DNA from: Paracoccaceae bacterium
GTDB lineage: Bacteria > Pseudomonadota > Alphaproteobacteria > Rhodobacterales > Rhodobacteraceae
Assembly (NCBI GenBank): GCA_016938875.1
Contig: JAFGTV010000061.1
Span: 1 to 54,459 of the forward strand
Direction of reading: 5' to 3'
DNA: 54,459 nucleotides
The notes beneath the pieces were generated by a model. That model was not told where the DNA came from. It made no database searches and saw only the letters and a program-made list of their open reading frames with translations. The position numbers were made by a program, and so were the translations under genes. Positions 26,582 to 36,384 of the stretch are shown piece by piece; position 1 is the stretch's first letter; each line of letters starts with the position of its first letter.

Positions 26582-29495
26582 TTTCAGCTTCCTGATCGGG
26601 GCCTCGCACCCCGAGGAATACATGCGCCGCGCGGCCCTGCTGGGGTTGGGGGCGCTGGCGATCGCCGATGAGAATTCGGTCGCCGGCGTGGTGCGCGCCC
26701 ATGCCGCCGCGCGCGAGATCGCCCGCCAGGTCGATCTGCGGCGCCAGGCCGACAAGGACCCCATCGGCCCCCCGCGCCCGGCCCATATCCCCGCCCCGCC
26801 CAGCGCGCCGATCTATACCATCCCGCGCCTGATCCCTGCCGCCCGGCTGGTGCTGACCGACGGCTTCGCCGCCACCGCCCTGCCGCGCGACCGCGCCGCC
26901 TGGGGGCGACTTTGCCGGATGCTGTCGGCCGGGCGGCTCAGGGCGGCCAAGGGCGCCTGCACGCTGGGCCTGGATGATCTGCTGGAATGGGGCACGGGGA
27001 TCGAGTTCCTGCTGCATCCGCCACAAGACCCGGCCCAGACGCGCGGCGCGGGCGAATGGCGGACACAGGCGGAACGGCTGACGCGCCGCTTGCCCGGGCA
27101 GGTCGCACTGGTGATGGCGCCGACCTATGACGGGCAGGATGCCGCCCGCTTCGCCCAGCTCGCCACACTGGCCGATACGCTGGCCATCCCCGCTGTCGCC
27201 TCCGGCGCGCCGATGATGCACCACGGGCACCGCCGCCGCCTGGCCGACGTGCTGAGTGCGATCCGAACCGGCACCCGTGTCGATCAACTGGGCCGTGCCG
27301 CACTGGCCAATGCCGAACAGCGCCTGCGCTCAGGGCCCGAGATGCTGCGCCTTTTCGCCGAGCATCAAGCCGCCGTTCACCACAGCGCCACCATCGCCAC
27401 GCGCTGCACCTTTTCGCTGGATCAGTTGCGCTATGACTATCCTTCCGAACTGCAGAACGGCGAAACCGCCGCCCAGCGGCTGGCCCGGCTGGCCTGGGCG
27501 GGACTGGACGACCGCTATCCCGATGGCGCGCCGGATCGGGTGCGCAAGATGCTGACCCATGAACTCAGCCTGATCGCGAAACTGCGCTATGAACCCTATT
27601 TCCTGACCGTGAACGACATCGTTGCCTTTGCCCGCTCCCGCGGCATCCTGTGCCAGGGCCGCGGATCGGCGGCCAATTCGGTGGTCTGCTATTGCCTGGG
27701 CGTCACCTCGGTCAGCCCCGAGATCGGCACCATGGTGTTCGAACGCTTCGTGTCCGAGGCCCGCGACGAACCCCCAGACATCGACGTGGATTTCGAGCAT
27801 GAGCGGCGCGAAGAGGTGATCCAGCACATCTATGACCGTTATGGCCGCCACCGCGCGGGCCTGTGCGCCACCGTCATCCACTATCGCGGCAAACGCGCGG
27901 TGCGCGAGGTCGGCCGCGCCATGGGCCTGTCCGAGGACACGCTGGCCGCCATGTCCAGCCAGATCTGGGGCTGGGGCGCGGGCGGCGCGATCCAGGACCA
28001 CCGCCTGCGCGAAATCGGCCTGGACCCCGGCGATGCGCGCCTGAAACGCACGCTGGACCTGATCGAGGAGATCCAGGGCTTCCCCCGCCACCTGTCGCAA
28101 CATGTCGGCGGCTTTGTCATCACCGAGGGGCGGCTGGACGAACTGGTCCCCATCGAAAACGCCACGATGCAGGGGCGCACCGTCATCTGCTGGGACAAGG
28201 ACGATATCGACAGCTTAGGCATCCTCAAGGTCGACGTGCTGGCCCTGGGGATGCTCACCTGCATCCGCAAGGCCTTCGAGATGATCGAACGGCATCATGG
28301 CACCCGCCTCGACCTCGCCAGCCTGCCCCCCGAGGATCCGCGCGTCTACGACATGCTCTGCGCGGCCGACAGCCTGGGCGTTTTCCAGGTGGAAAGCCGC
28401 GCGCAGATGAACTTCCTGCCCCGGATGCGCCCGCGCTCGTTCTATGACCTGGTGATCCAGGTCGCGATCATCCGCCCCGGGCCCATCCAGGGCGACATGG
28501 TCCACCCCTACCTGCGGCGGCGCGGCGGCGAGGAACAGGTGCGCTTTCCCTCTGACGCGCTGGGCGCTGTGCTGGGCAAAACGCTGGGCGTACCACTGTT
28601 TCAGGAACAGGCGATGCAGATCGCGATCATCGGCGCGGGGTTCACCCCGGACGAGGCCGACCGACTGCGCCGCGCCCTGGCCACCTTCAAGAAACACGGG
28701 TCGGTCGGCGACTTTCGCACCCGCTTTCTGCGCGGGATGGCGCAAAACGGCTATGCGCGCGAGTTTGCCGAGCGATGCTTTTCCCAGATCGAGGGGTTCG
28801 GTGCCTACGGCTTTCCCGAAAGCCACGCCGCCAGCTTTGCGCTGCTGGTCTATGCCTCGGCCTGGATCAAGAACCACCACCCGGCGATCTTCGCCTGCGC
28901 GCTGCTCAATTCCCAACCCATGGGCTTTTACGCCCCCGCCCAGATCGTGCGCGATGCCCGCGCGCACGGGGTCACGGTGCGCCCCGTATGCATCAACGCC
29001 AGCCACTGGGACAACATCGTGGAACCCGATGGCCAGGGCGGCCTGGCGCTGCGGCTGGGGTTCCGCCAGATCAAGGCCCTCCCCGAGCAAGAGGCCACCT
29101 GGATCACCGCCGCCCGCGGCAACGGCTATCAAAGCGTCGAGGATGTCTGGCGCCGCGCCGGCCTGCCCCCCGCGCTGATCCAGACCCTGGCCGAGGCCGA
29201 CACCTTTGCCGCGCTGGGCCTGTCCCGCCGCGCCGCCCTGTGGGCCGCCCGCGCCCTGACCGCGCCCGGGACGCTGCCACTCTTCGCGGGCGATCTCGAC
29301 GGCGAAGGGATCACCGAACCCCACATCCCCCTGCCCGCGATGCACGAGGGCGAAGAGGTGGTCGAGGATTACCTCGCCCTGCACCTGACCCTGCGCCGCC
29401 ATCCCGTGGCACTGATCCGGCGGCGCCTGACGCCGGGCTTGGTCCCCACCGCCCCGGCGCCCAGGCTCACGCCCCAGGCACTTGCCGCGCATTAA
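26553..29495 (+). CDS. dnaE2: Error-prone DNA polymerase, DnaE2 type
   Basis: This 980-residue C-family polymerase of the SOS translesion mutasome begins with the PHP-domain block AELSATSNFSFLIGASHPEEY. The palm carries CQGRGSAANSVVCYCLGVTSV and the catalytic Asp pair in PPDIDVDFEHERR. FPRHLSQHVGGFVI, the finger-domain block VIIRPGPIQGDMVHPYLRRR (split here by convention) and the helix-hairpin-helix/OB region follow. It is slightly shorter than many DnaE2 proteins (about 1050-1100). The partners imuA and imuB, often just upstream, are not in the window. A LexA-like box precedes it. Confidence 0.93.
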   Translation: MFAELSATSNFSFLIGASHPEEYMRRAALLGLGALAIADENSVAGVVRAHAAAREIARQVDLRRQADKDPIGPPRPAHIPAPPSAPIYTIPRLIPAARLVLTDGFAATALPRDRAAWGRLCRMLSAGRLRAAKGACTLGLDDLLEWGTGIEFLLHPPQDPAQTRGAGEWRTQAERLTRRLPGQVALVMAPTYDGQDAARFAQLATLADTLAIPAVASGAPMMHHGHRRRLADVLSAIRTGTRVDQLGRAALANAEQRLRSGPEMLRLFAEHQAAVHHSATIATRCTFSLDQLRYDYPSELQNGETAAQRLARLAWAGLDDRYPDGAPDRVRKMLTHELSLIAKLRYEPYFLTVNDIVAFARSRGILCQGRGSAANSVVCYCLGVTSVSPEIGTMVFERFVSEARDEPPDIDVDFEHERREEVIQHIYDRYGRHRAGLCATVIHYRGKRAVREVGRAMGLSEDTLAAMSSQIWGWGAGGAIQDHRLREIGLDPGDARLKRTLDLIEEIQGFPRHLSQHVGGFVITEGRLDELVPIENATMQGRTVICWDKDDIDSLGILKVDVLALGMLTCIRKAFEMIERHHGTRLDLASLPPEDPRVYDMLCAADSLGVFQVESRAQMNFLPRMRPRSFYDLVIQVAIIRPGPIQGDMVHPYLRRRGGEEQVRFPSDALGAVLGKTLGVPLFQEQAMQIAIIGAGFTPDEADRLRRALATFKKHGSVGDFRTRFLRGMAQNGYAREFAERCFSQIEGFGAYGFPESHAASFALLVYASAWIKNHHPAIFACALLNSQPMGFYAPAQIVRDARAHGVTVRPVCINASHWDNIVEPDGQGGLALRLGFRQIKALPEQEATWITAARGNGYQSVEDVWRRAGLPPALIQTLAEADTFAALGLSRRAALWAARALTAPGTLPLFAGDLDGEGITEPHIPLPAMHEGEEVVEDYLALHLTLRRHPVALIRRRLTPGLVPTAPAPRLTPQALAAH

Positions 29496-29514
29496 GAACT
29501 TTCATGCCTCCGGC

Positions 29515-29538
29515 GGGGATATTTTCAACCAGAAGAAG
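29515..29538 (+). repeat. Copy 1 of the GGATATTT...ACCAGAAGAAG repeat
   Basis: GGGGATATTTTCAACCAGAA continues to GAAG at 29538, about 20 bases after the dnaE2 stop. Related copies occur at 29664-29686 (inverted), 38537-38558, 38568-38590 (inverted) and 47808-47830, every time between convergent genes. With the inverted copy downstream it could form a long-range stem. Confidence 0.7.
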
Positions 29539-29663
29539 CAACGGACCATTAACCTTGATGCGCCATGCTTTTCCTGCGGTACAGGCGGGGACGCCGATGA
29601 CCGCACCAGGAGAAGGCCCCCTGTCCCCCCTTGTCACAAGGCCCGGACGGGGGCTGAGCTGCC

Positions 29664-29686
29664 CCTTCTTCTGGTCTGAAATATCC
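29664..29686 (-). repeat. Copy 2 of the repeat, inverted, near the end of the transglycosylase gene
   Basis: CCTTCTTCTGGTCTGAAATA and the following TCC are the reverse complement of the GGATATTT...ACCAGAAGAAGG repeat, 45 bases beyond the minus-strand transglycosylase stop. The pair 29515/29664 brackets the gap between dnaE2 and that gene. Confidence 0.7.
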
Positions 29687-29730
29687 TCGCCGAAGGCAGC
29701 CGACGCAGTCGGCTAACCGAGCGGGATCAC

Positions 29731-31059
29731 TCACCTCAGGCGCTTGAGGATTTCCAAGCTCGCATACCCGTCCGGGATCATCCCGACGGACCGCTGGAAC
29801 GCGCGCACCGCCAAGATCGTGTTCGGTCCGATCTTGCCGTCGATCCCGCGGGTGTCGAACCCGGCGCGGGTCAGGCGCTCTTGCAGCTCCTTGCGTTCGG
29901 CGAATTTCAGGGCGCGGTCATCGCGCGGCCACTGGGCACGGATGGCGGGGCCGCCCTTGATCCGGTCCGACAGGTGCCCGACGCCGATCACGTAGGCATC
30001 GGCGGTGTTGTAGCGCTCGATCACCGCGAAGTTGTCGAAGATCATGAAGGCCGCCCCCCGCGCGCCAGCCGGCAGCAGGATCGAGGCGCGCCCGTGGTTC
30101 GGCACCGCGCGGCCATCCATGTCACGCACCCCCAGCGCCGCCCAATCGGCGGGGCGTTTCATCACCCCACGATCGGCCAGCCGGTGGTCAAAATCGCGCG
30201 GCAGCTTTACCTCGACCCCCCAGGGCTGTCCCTTGGTCCAGCCAAAGCGTGCCAGGTAGGCCGCGGTCGAGGCCAGCGCGTCGGCGGGATCGTCGCTCCA
30301 GATGTCGCGCTTGCCGTCGCCGGTGAAATCCACCGCATAGGCCAGGTAAGAGGTCGGGATGAACTGGGTATGCCCCATCGCGCCGGCCCAGCTGCCGGTC
30401 ATGTGGCGCGCATCGGTATCGCCGGCCTGGATGATCTTGAGCGCGGCGATCAATTGCTGTTCGAAAAACGCGCCGCGACGCCCATCATAGGCCAGGGTTG
30501 CCAGCGCCTCGATGATCGGGGTGGAGCCGCGATAGGCGCCATAGGCGCTTTCCAGGCCCCAGATCGCAACGACGACCTCTTTGTCGACGCCATAGCGGGC
30601 CTCGATCCGATCCAGCAGGCGGGCATGTTCGCGTAGCGCCGCGCGCCCGTTCTGGATGCGGGTCTCGGAGGCGGCGCTATCGAGGTAATCCCAGATCGTC
30701 TTGGTGAATTCGGACTGGTTGCGGTCCCGTTCAATCACGTCGGTGTTATAGCGTGCGCCTGCAAAGGCCGCATCGAACGTCGCCCCAGAGATACCGCGCG
30801 CCGCGGCCCGGCTGCGAAACCCCTCGATCCAGCGTTGAAAGCCGCGATTCGCGGTCGAGACCTGAACCTGCATCAGGGGCACCTCGGTTGCGGCGACGGG
30901 GCGGGGTTGGGGACGGGGACTGGTCAGGGCGGCCAGGTGGTCCGTCAGCGGGCGGGGATTGGGGCGCAGGGACCGGTCCAGACCCGCGGCCCCAGCGCTG
31001 GCGGCATCCAGTGCAAGCCCCGCGAGGATCAGGGCGGCCATGGCTTTGGTGGGGAACAT
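29731..31059 (-). CDS. Lytic murein transglycosylase, MltB-like with peptidoglycan-binding domain
   Basis: This 442-residue exported enzyme cleaves peptidoglycan to 1,6-anhydromuropeptides. After a signal peptide (residues 1 to about 25) and a Pro/Arg-rich linker, the MltB-type domain has the catalytic Glu in WGLESAYGAYRG (about residue 170), then SWAGAMGHTQFIPTSYLAYAVDFTGDGKRD in consecutive blocks. A C-terminal PG_binding_1 domain (DGKIGPNTILAVRAFQ) follows. No lipobox Cys is seen, so it is probably soluble and periplasmic. Confidence 0.93.
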   Translation of the reverse strand: MFPTKAMAALILAGLALDAASAGAAGLDRSLRPNPRPLTDHLAALTSPRPQPRPVAATEVPLMQVQVSTANRGFQRWIEGFRSRAAARGISGATFDAAFAGARYNTDVIERDRNQSEFTKTIWDYLDSAASETRIQNGRAALREHARLLDRIEARYGVDKEVVVAIWGLESAYGAYRGSTPIIEALATLAYDGRRGAFFEQQLIAALKIIQAGDTDARHMTGSWAGAMGHTQFIPTSYLAYAVDFTGDGKRDIWSDDPADALASTAAYLARFGWTKGQPWGVEVKLPRDFDHRLADRGVMKRPADWAALGVRDMDGRAVPNHGRASILLPAGARGAAFMIFDNFAVIERYNTADAYVIGVGHLSDRIKGGPAIRAQWPRDDRALKFAERKELQERLTRAGFDTRGIDGKIGPNTILAVRAFQRSVGMIPDGYASLEILKRLR

Positions 31060-31157
31060 CTGCTCATACCTTTCCGGCTTTGGGCAGAGTGTAGCGCTGC
31101 GTGAAAGGAACGCAAAGTGGGCAATGGAAAAACGCGCCGGGGCCTGCCGGATTTCGC

Positions 31158-33416
31158 CTAGCGCCGGGTGCGCGATACCTTGCGCTTGGTCCTGGCGGCC
31201 TTGGCCTTGGCGTGGGCAGCCTTGCGGCGGGGCGGGCGCCCCTTGCCGCTGGATGGGCCGCGCGCGCCGATGGCCTTGTCCTCCAGCGACAACAGCTCCA
31301 GCGTCAACCCGCCGGTGACCGGCACCGCCGCCGACAGGCGCACGGTCACGCGCTGACCGATGCCGATTTCCAGCCCGGTATCGGCGCCCATCAGGGTCTG
31401 GGCCTCGCGGTCGTAGTGGAAATATTCGCGCCCCAATTCACGGATCGGGATCAACCCGTCGGCGCCGGTTTCGTCCAGTTTGACGAAGACGCCGAACCGC
31501 GCGATGCCGGAAATCCGCCCGGTAAATTCGCTGCCCACCCGTTCCGACAGATAGGCGGCCAGATAGCGGTCGGTGGTGTCGCGTTCGGCCACCATCGAGC
31601 GGCGCTCGGTGTCCGAGATGTGCTGGGCGGTGGCCTCCAGCTCGTCGATGTCCTCGGGGCTCAGCCCGTCCTTGCCCCAGCCGTGGGCGGTGATCAGCGC
31701 GCGGTGCACGATCAGGTCGGCATAGCGGCGAATGGGCGAGGTGAAATGCGCATAGGACCGCAGCGCCAGGCCGAAATGGCCGAAATTCTCGGGCGTGTAA
31801 TAGGCCTGGGTCATCGAGCGCAGGGTCGAGATGTTGATCAGTTCCGAGAAATCGGTGCCCATCGCCTGATCCAGAAGGTCGTTGAGGTGGCGGGTTTGCA
31901 GCACCTGCCCCTTGGCCAGCGTGAACCCCGAGGCGGCGGCGACATCGCGCAGCGCATCCAGTTTCTCGGGGCTGGGTTCCTCGTGGACGCGGAACAACAG
32001 CGGGCGGCGCATCCGGGTCAGCTCCTCGGCCGCGGCGACGTTGGCCAGGACCATGAATTCCTCGATCAGCCGGTGCGCATCCAGCCGCTCGCGGAAGTTC
32101 ACTGATTTGACGTGGCCATCCTCGGACAGCTCGATCCGCCGTTCCGGCAGATCCAGATCCAGCGGCTGACGGGTTTTGCGCGCGCGGGTCAGCGCGTGAT
32201 AGGCCCCGTAAAGCGGCACGATCACGTCATCGAGCAGCGGCGCGGTCTTGTTCGACGGCGCGCCATCGCGGGCCTCTTGCACCTCGGCATAGCTCAGCGC
32301 GGCGGCCGATTGCATCAGCCCGCGGGTAAAGCGATGCGAGAGCTTTTGCCCCTGGGCGTCGATCTTGATGCGCACGGCGACACAGGCGCGCGGCACCCCC
32401 TCGTGCAGGCTGCACAGATCGCCCGACAGACGGTCGGGCAGCATCGGCACCACCCGGTCGGGGAAGTAGCTGGAATTGCCGCGCTTGCGCGCCTCGCGGT
32501 CCAGCGCGGAACCGGGGCGCACGTAATGGGCCACGTCGGCGATGGCGACCCAGATCACGAACCCGCCCTCGTTTTTCGGGTCGTCGTCGGGGGATGCCAG
32601 CACCGCGTCGTCGCGGTCGCGCGCGTCGGGTGGGTCGATCGTGACCAGCGGCAGGGCGCGCAGATCCTCGCGGTTTCCCAGCCCGGCGGGCTTGGCGCGG
32701 TCGGCCTCGGCGATCACGTCGTCGGGGAAGGCGTCGGGAATGCCATGCTGGTGGATCGCGATCAGGCTGACGGCCTTGGGCGCGGTGGGATCCCCCAGCC
32801 GGTCCACGATGCGCGCCCGCGGCAGGCCCATGCGGCCCCGCGGCCCGGCCAGTTCGGCCTCGACCAGTTCGCCGTCCTTGGCGCCATGGGTGGCGTCGCC
32901 GGGCACCATCCATTCCTTGTCCGCCCCCTTGTCGATGGGCACGATGCGCCCGCCCTCGGTCCCCTTGCGGAACACCCCCAGGATGCGTTGCGGGTTCGAG
33001 CCGATCTTGCGGATCAGCCGGGCCTCATAGTGATGTTCTTCGCCGCTGACCTCTTGCAGGCGGGCAAGGATGCGATCCCCCGCGCCCAGCGCCGGGTCGC
33101 TGTCGCGCGCGATGAACAGAATGCGCGGCTCTGCCCCCTCGCCATGCCATTCCAGCGGCTTGGCGAACAGATCGCCCTCGGCATTGGGGGGCAGCACCTG
33201 CAACACGCTGACCGGCGGCAAACGCTCGGGGTCGCGATAGCTCTTGCGGCGTTTCTCCAGGTGCCCCTCGTCGGCCAGTTCCTTGAGCACGCGCTTCAGC
33301 TCGATCCGGGCGGCGCCCTTGATCCCGAACGCCCGCGCGATATCGCGCTTGGCGGTCTGGGTGGGGTGGGTGGCGATCCAGTCAAGGATCTCGGGCTTGG
33401 AGGGGATGCGTGTCAT
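31158..33416 (-). CDS. rnr: Ribonuclease R
   Basis: This 752-residue 3'-5' exoribonuclease degrades structured RNA. A winged-helix N-terminus (EILDWIATHPTQTAKRDIARAFGIKG) and cold-shock domains precede the RNB domain with TIDPPDARDRDDAV, the Mg2+-binding Asp cluster. Near the C-terminus is an S1 domain (EFTGRISGIARFGVFVKLDE), then a Lys/Arg-rich tail (KGRPPRRKAAHAKAKAARTK) that should bind RNA. ATG 33416 matches the family start. It lies 52 bases downstream of dapE on the same strand. Confidence 0.96.
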   Translation of the reverse strand: MTRIPSKPEILDWIATHPTQTAKRDIARAFGIKGAARIELKRVLKELADEGHLEKRRKSYRDPERLPPVSVLQVLPPNAEGDLFAKPLEWHGEGAEPRILFIARDSDPALGAGDRILARLQEVSGEEHHYEARLIRKIGSNPQRILGVFRKGTEGGRIVPIDKGADKEWMVPGDATHGAKDGELVEAELAGPRGRMGLPRARIVDRLGDPTAPKAVSLIAIHQHGIPDAFPDDVIAEADRAKPAGLGNREDLRALPLVTIDPPDARDRDDAVLASPDDDPKNEGGFVIWVAIADVAHYVRPGSALDREARKRGNSSYFPDRVVPMLPDRLSGDLCSLHEGVPRACVAVRIKIDAQGQKLSHRFTRGLMQSAAALSYAEVQEARDGAPSNKTAPLLDDVIVPLYGAYHALTRARKTRQPLDLDLPERRIELSEDGHVKSVNFRERLDAHRLIEEFMVLANVAAAEELTRMRRPLLFRVHEEPSPEKLDALRDVAAASGFTLAKGQVLQTRHLNDLLDQAMGTDFSELINISTLRSMTQAYYTPENFGHFGLALRSYAHFTSPIRRYADLIVHRALITAHGWGKDGLSPEDIDELEATAQHISDTERRSMVAERDTTDRYLAAYLSERVGSEFTGRISGIARFGVFVKLDETGADGLIPIRELGREYFHYDREAQTLMGADTGLEIGIGQRVTVRLSAAVPVTGGLTLELLSLEDKAIGARGPSSGKGRPPRRKAAHAKAKAARTKRKVSRTRR

Positions 33417-33468
33417 GGACCTGAGGTAGCACGCACGCCCCGCCCCGTCAGCCGGAAACCGGGGCCGC

Positions 33469-34617
33469 TCAGGCGAAATAGTCGCGCAGGATGCGCGCAT
33501 AGATGCGTTTCAGCGCCTCGATCTGGGCGATTTCAACCCGCTCATCGACCTGGTGCATGGTCTTGCCCACCAGCCCGAATTCCACCACCGGGCAGTGATC
33601 CTTGACGAACCGCGCATCCGATGTCCCCCCCGAGGTCGAGGGCTCGGGCGCCTGGCCGGTTTCGGCCTCGACCGCCTGGGCCACCAGCGCCGACAGCGCA
33701 CCCGGCGGCGTGACAAAGCTCTCGCCCGAGACCTGAACCTCCATCTCGATGCGGATGCCGGTTTCATCGGTGACCTTGGCCGCCTCGGCCTGCAACCAAT
33801 CGGTCAGGCTGTCCGAGGTATGCGCCTCGTTGAACCGGATGTTGACCGTGGCGCGGCACAGGCCCGGAATGACGTTGTTGGCCGGGTTGCCGGTGTCAAA
33901 GGTGGTGACCGCCAGCGTCGAGGGATCGAAATGGCGCGTACCCTCGTCCAGGCTATGGGCCGCCAGGCGTTCGACCAGCCGGGCCAGGGCCGGAATCGGA
34001 TTCTGCGCGCGATGCGGATAGGCGGAATGGCCCTGCACCCCGTGGGCAGTGAAATAGGCGGTCATGGACCCGCGGCGGCCGATCTTCATCATGTCGCCCA
34101 GGGTTTCGCGGCTGGTCGGTTCGCCCACCAGGCAGACGGTCATATGCTCGCCCTCATCGGCCATCCAGTCCAGGATCGCGGTCGTGCCGTCGACCGCGTC
34201 GCCCTCTTCGTCGCCGGTGATGGTGATCACGATCGCGCCGTCGGGGGGCGTGTCGGTGACCATGTCGATTGCCGCCGCGACAAAGGCCGCAACCCCCGAC
34301 TTCATGTCGGTCGCACCGCGCCCCCACAGCCAGCCATCGCGGATCTCGGCGCCAAAGGGGTCGGCGGTCCAGGCGGCGGTATCGCCCGCGGGCACCACAT
34401 CGGTATGCCCGTTAAAGCCAAAGCTCTGGCCATGTCCCCTGGCCCCCCAACGGGCAAAGAGGTTGGCCACGCCGCCCCGGTCCACCCGATGACAGGTGAA
34501 CCCCGCCGCCGTCAGACGGGTTTCCAGCAGGCCGAGTGCCCCCCCCTCGCTGGGTGTGACCGAGGGGCAGCGGATCAGATCGGCGGTCAGGGCAACGGGG
34601 TCGGTGGGCTGGGTCAC
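33469..34617 (-). CDS. dapE: Succinyl-diaminopimelate desuccinylase
   Basis: DapE hydrolyses N-succinyl-LL-diaminopimelate in lysine and peptidoglycan synthesis. The GTG start at 34617 gives 382 residues, the usual length, with AAAGGA 8 bases upstream. Zinc ligands and catalytic residues are in [33 protein letters not shown] and [17 protein letters not shown] near residue 328 is DapE-specific and distinguishes it from the M20 deacylase at 9038. dapD is 2 kb upstream on the same strand, beyond an oppositely oriented Hint gene. Confidence 0.95.
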   Translation of the reverse strand: MTQPTDPVALTADLIRCPSVTPSEGGALGLLETRLTAAGFTCHRVDRGGVANLFARWGARGHGQSFGFNGHTDVVPAGDTAAWTADPFGAEIRDGWLWGRGATDMKSGVAAFVAAAIDMVTDTPPDGAIVITITGDEEGDAVDGTTAILDWMADEGEHMTVCLVGEPTSRETLGDMMKIGRRGSMTAYFTAHGVQGHSAYPHRAQNPIPALARLVERLAAHSLDEGTRHFDPSTLAVTTFDTGNPANNVIPGLCRATVNIRFNEAHTSDSLTDWLQAEAAKVTDETGIRIEMEVQVSGESFVTPPGALSALVAQAVEAETGQAPEPSTSGGTSDARFVKDHCPVVEFGLVGKTMHQVDERVEIAQIEALKRIYARILRDYFA

Positions 34618-34941
34618 GGGCGCGGTCCTTTGATATGTCTGCGCACCAGCGATAGCCCGCGGGCCGGGACGCTGCAATGTTGCACAGGCGTGACAAATGC
34701 CGGGCACGGCGCGATCGCCGCTTACCATGGCCGCGCGATTGCGCCATGATCGCTCAAAGATAACAGCCCCAGGCAGGCTGAGGGATCACGCCCACGGCCC
34801 GCGGCCCGATCGAGCGGTCAGATCGAAGAGGACAGGCGCAGATCGCCACGCCGCGCTGGCCCGGGCCGCGAATGGAACAGGCATGACGGCAGCACGCGGC
34901 AGCACGACCCGGTCCGCAACGCCCCGAAGCGGGGGCGCGAC
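34618..34941. other. Gene-free divergent region between dapE and the Hint-domain gene
   Basis: This 324-base gap lies between two divergent genes and must contain both promoters. Composition is GC-rich throughout apart from short patches near 34740-34765 (GATCGCTCAAAGATAACAG). I found no convincing inverted repeat or -35/-10 pair. Confidence 0.45.
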
Positions 34942-36033
34942 ATGAGTTGGATCGCCGTGGCCGAACCCAACGCCGCCACGCCCGCAAACCCTACCGCACC
35001 GCCCACCGATACGTCCTGCGCAACAGGCACCGACACCTTCCTGATGCGCGGCAGCCTGCACCTGGAGGCCGACCTGGGCCGCGCCCATCTGAAAGAGGGC
35101 ACCTTGGTGCTGATGCACTGCCCCGGTGAAACACCCCGCCACCTGTCGATCCAGATCACGCCCGGCGGCCATGTGGTTCTGGCCCACAGGATGGGACGGC
35201 ACCGCTATCAGGTGACGCTGGACCGGGGCGCGATGCATCTGTCAGGACGTATCCGGCTGACGCTGTCATGGAACGTGCCCGCCCATTGGGGCCTGATCTC
35301 ACTGGCCGAGGCCGCGAACGGGGCGTTGATCCAAAAGGAATTCACCGACCCCCTACCGCTGAGCAGGGGGGATGCCGACCACCTGGCGCAGGGGGGCGCC
35401 GGGGTGCATTTCCATCCCGGCGTGGATTGTCTTGCGATCTCGGATCGGCTGATGCCGGTGGGGGTCAGCCCAAGCTTTGCCGCGGGCACACCGCTGCGCA
35501 CCCCGGGTGGACATACCGCCGTCGAGCAGTTGCGCCCCGGCGATCTGGTCGAAACCCGCGACAACGGCGCCCAGCCGATCCGCTGGATCGGCGCGCACGA
35601 GGTGCCCGCCTGTGGTCAGGCCGCGCCGGTGCAATTGTTCGCGCCCTATCTGGGTCTGCTGCGCGATGTGATCGTCGCCCCCGATCAACGGCTGCTGATG
35701 GCCGGTGCCGAGGTCGAGTATCTCTTTGGCGAAGAGGAGGTGCTGATCGAGGCCCAGGGCCTGTGCCAAAGCCCGTTTGCCGCGCCGCGACGGGGGCAAA
35801 AGGTGATGCGCTATTTCCAGGTGCTGCTGGACCGGCACGAAATCCTGGAGGCCGCCGGTTGCCCGATGGAGAGCCTTTTTATCGGCCGCCTGCGCGAGAT
35901 GCCCGAGGTTCAGGCCACCACCATCCTCAGCGGGATCAAGGCCGTGAACCTGCCCTGCCACACCGGGCTGGCCCGCCGCGCCCTGCGCGACTTTGAGGCC
36001 GCAACCCTGCGCGCGGCCCTGATGAGCCGCTAG
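34942..36033 (+). CDS. Hint-domain (intein/hedgehog-like) protein with Ser at the usual first Cys
   Basis: This 363-residue protein has an N-terminal region of about 170 residues without clear homology, then a Hint module of the type common in Rhodobacteraceae: FAAGTPLRTPGGHTAVEQLR, PGDLVETRDNGAQPIRWIG and the aligned block APYLGLLRDVIVAPDQRLLM. The family normally starts with Cys (CFxxGT). Here the residue is Ser178 (PSFAAGT), which could still support an N-O acyl shift or could mark lost autoprocessing. Its stop shares a CTAG with the convergent small gene. Biological role unknown. Confidence 0.8.
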   Translation: MSWIAVAEPNAATPANPTAPPTDTSCATGTDTFLMRGSLHLEADLGRAHLKEGTLVLMHCPGETPRHLSIQITPGGHVVLAHRMGRHRYQVTLDRGAMHLSGRIRLTLSWNVPAHWGLISLAEAANGALIQKEFTDPLPLSRGDADHLAQGGAGVHFHPGVDCLAISDRLMPVGVSPSFAAGTPLRTPGGHTAVEQLRPGDLVETRDNGAQPIRWIGAHEVPACGQAAPVQLFAPYLGLLRDVIVAPDQRLLMAGAEVEYLFGEEEVLIEAQGLCQSPFAAPRRGQKVMRYFQVLLDRHEILEAAGCPMESLFIGRLREMPEVQATTILSGIKAVNLPCHTGLARRALRDFEAATLRAALMSR

Positions 36034-36362
36034 TCGGCGTCGAAAAACGGCTCCATCTGCGCGACGATCACCGCGTTCTCGGCCAGGGCGCGGGCCATCA
36101 GGGCCTCTTCCTCTGGCGGGATCTCGTGGCCCATGGCGCGGCGCTCCTCGGCGGTGCCATGTCCGGTGACATCCAGCGGCGCCAGGCCGGCCTGTTTCAG
36201 AACGGCAACGGTTTCGCGCACCGCCTCGCCCTCGTCCACGCCGGTGGCATAACAGATCAACCCCGCCCCCGAGGCCCCCTTGGGCAGCCCGTCATCGGCC
36301 TTGCGCCCGACCTCGATCAGCAGGGTGTAAACCTGTTGGGGGCGTTTGGGTTTGTCGCTCAT
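36030..36362 (-). CDS. Conserved hypothetical protein, 110 residues
   Basis: This small soluble protein starts MSDKPKRPQQVYTLLIEVGR and continues with GASGAGLICYATGVDEGEAV and a Glu-rich C-terminus. It shows alpha/beta periodicity, no signal peptide and no enzymatic motif I recognise. It follows the 117-residue exported protein and dapD on the same strand, so it may be in the dapD transcript. Its TAG stop overlaps the TAG stop of the convergent Hint gene inside one CTAG (36030-36033). Confidence 0.75.
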   Translation of the reverse strand: MSDKPKRPQQVYTLLIEVGRKADDGLPKGASGAGLICYATGVDEGEAVRETVAVLKQAGLAPLDVTGHGTAEERRAMGHEIPPEEEALMARALAENAVIVAQMEPFFDAD

Positions 36363-36384
36363 GTCATGCCTTTCGCGGATCGGG

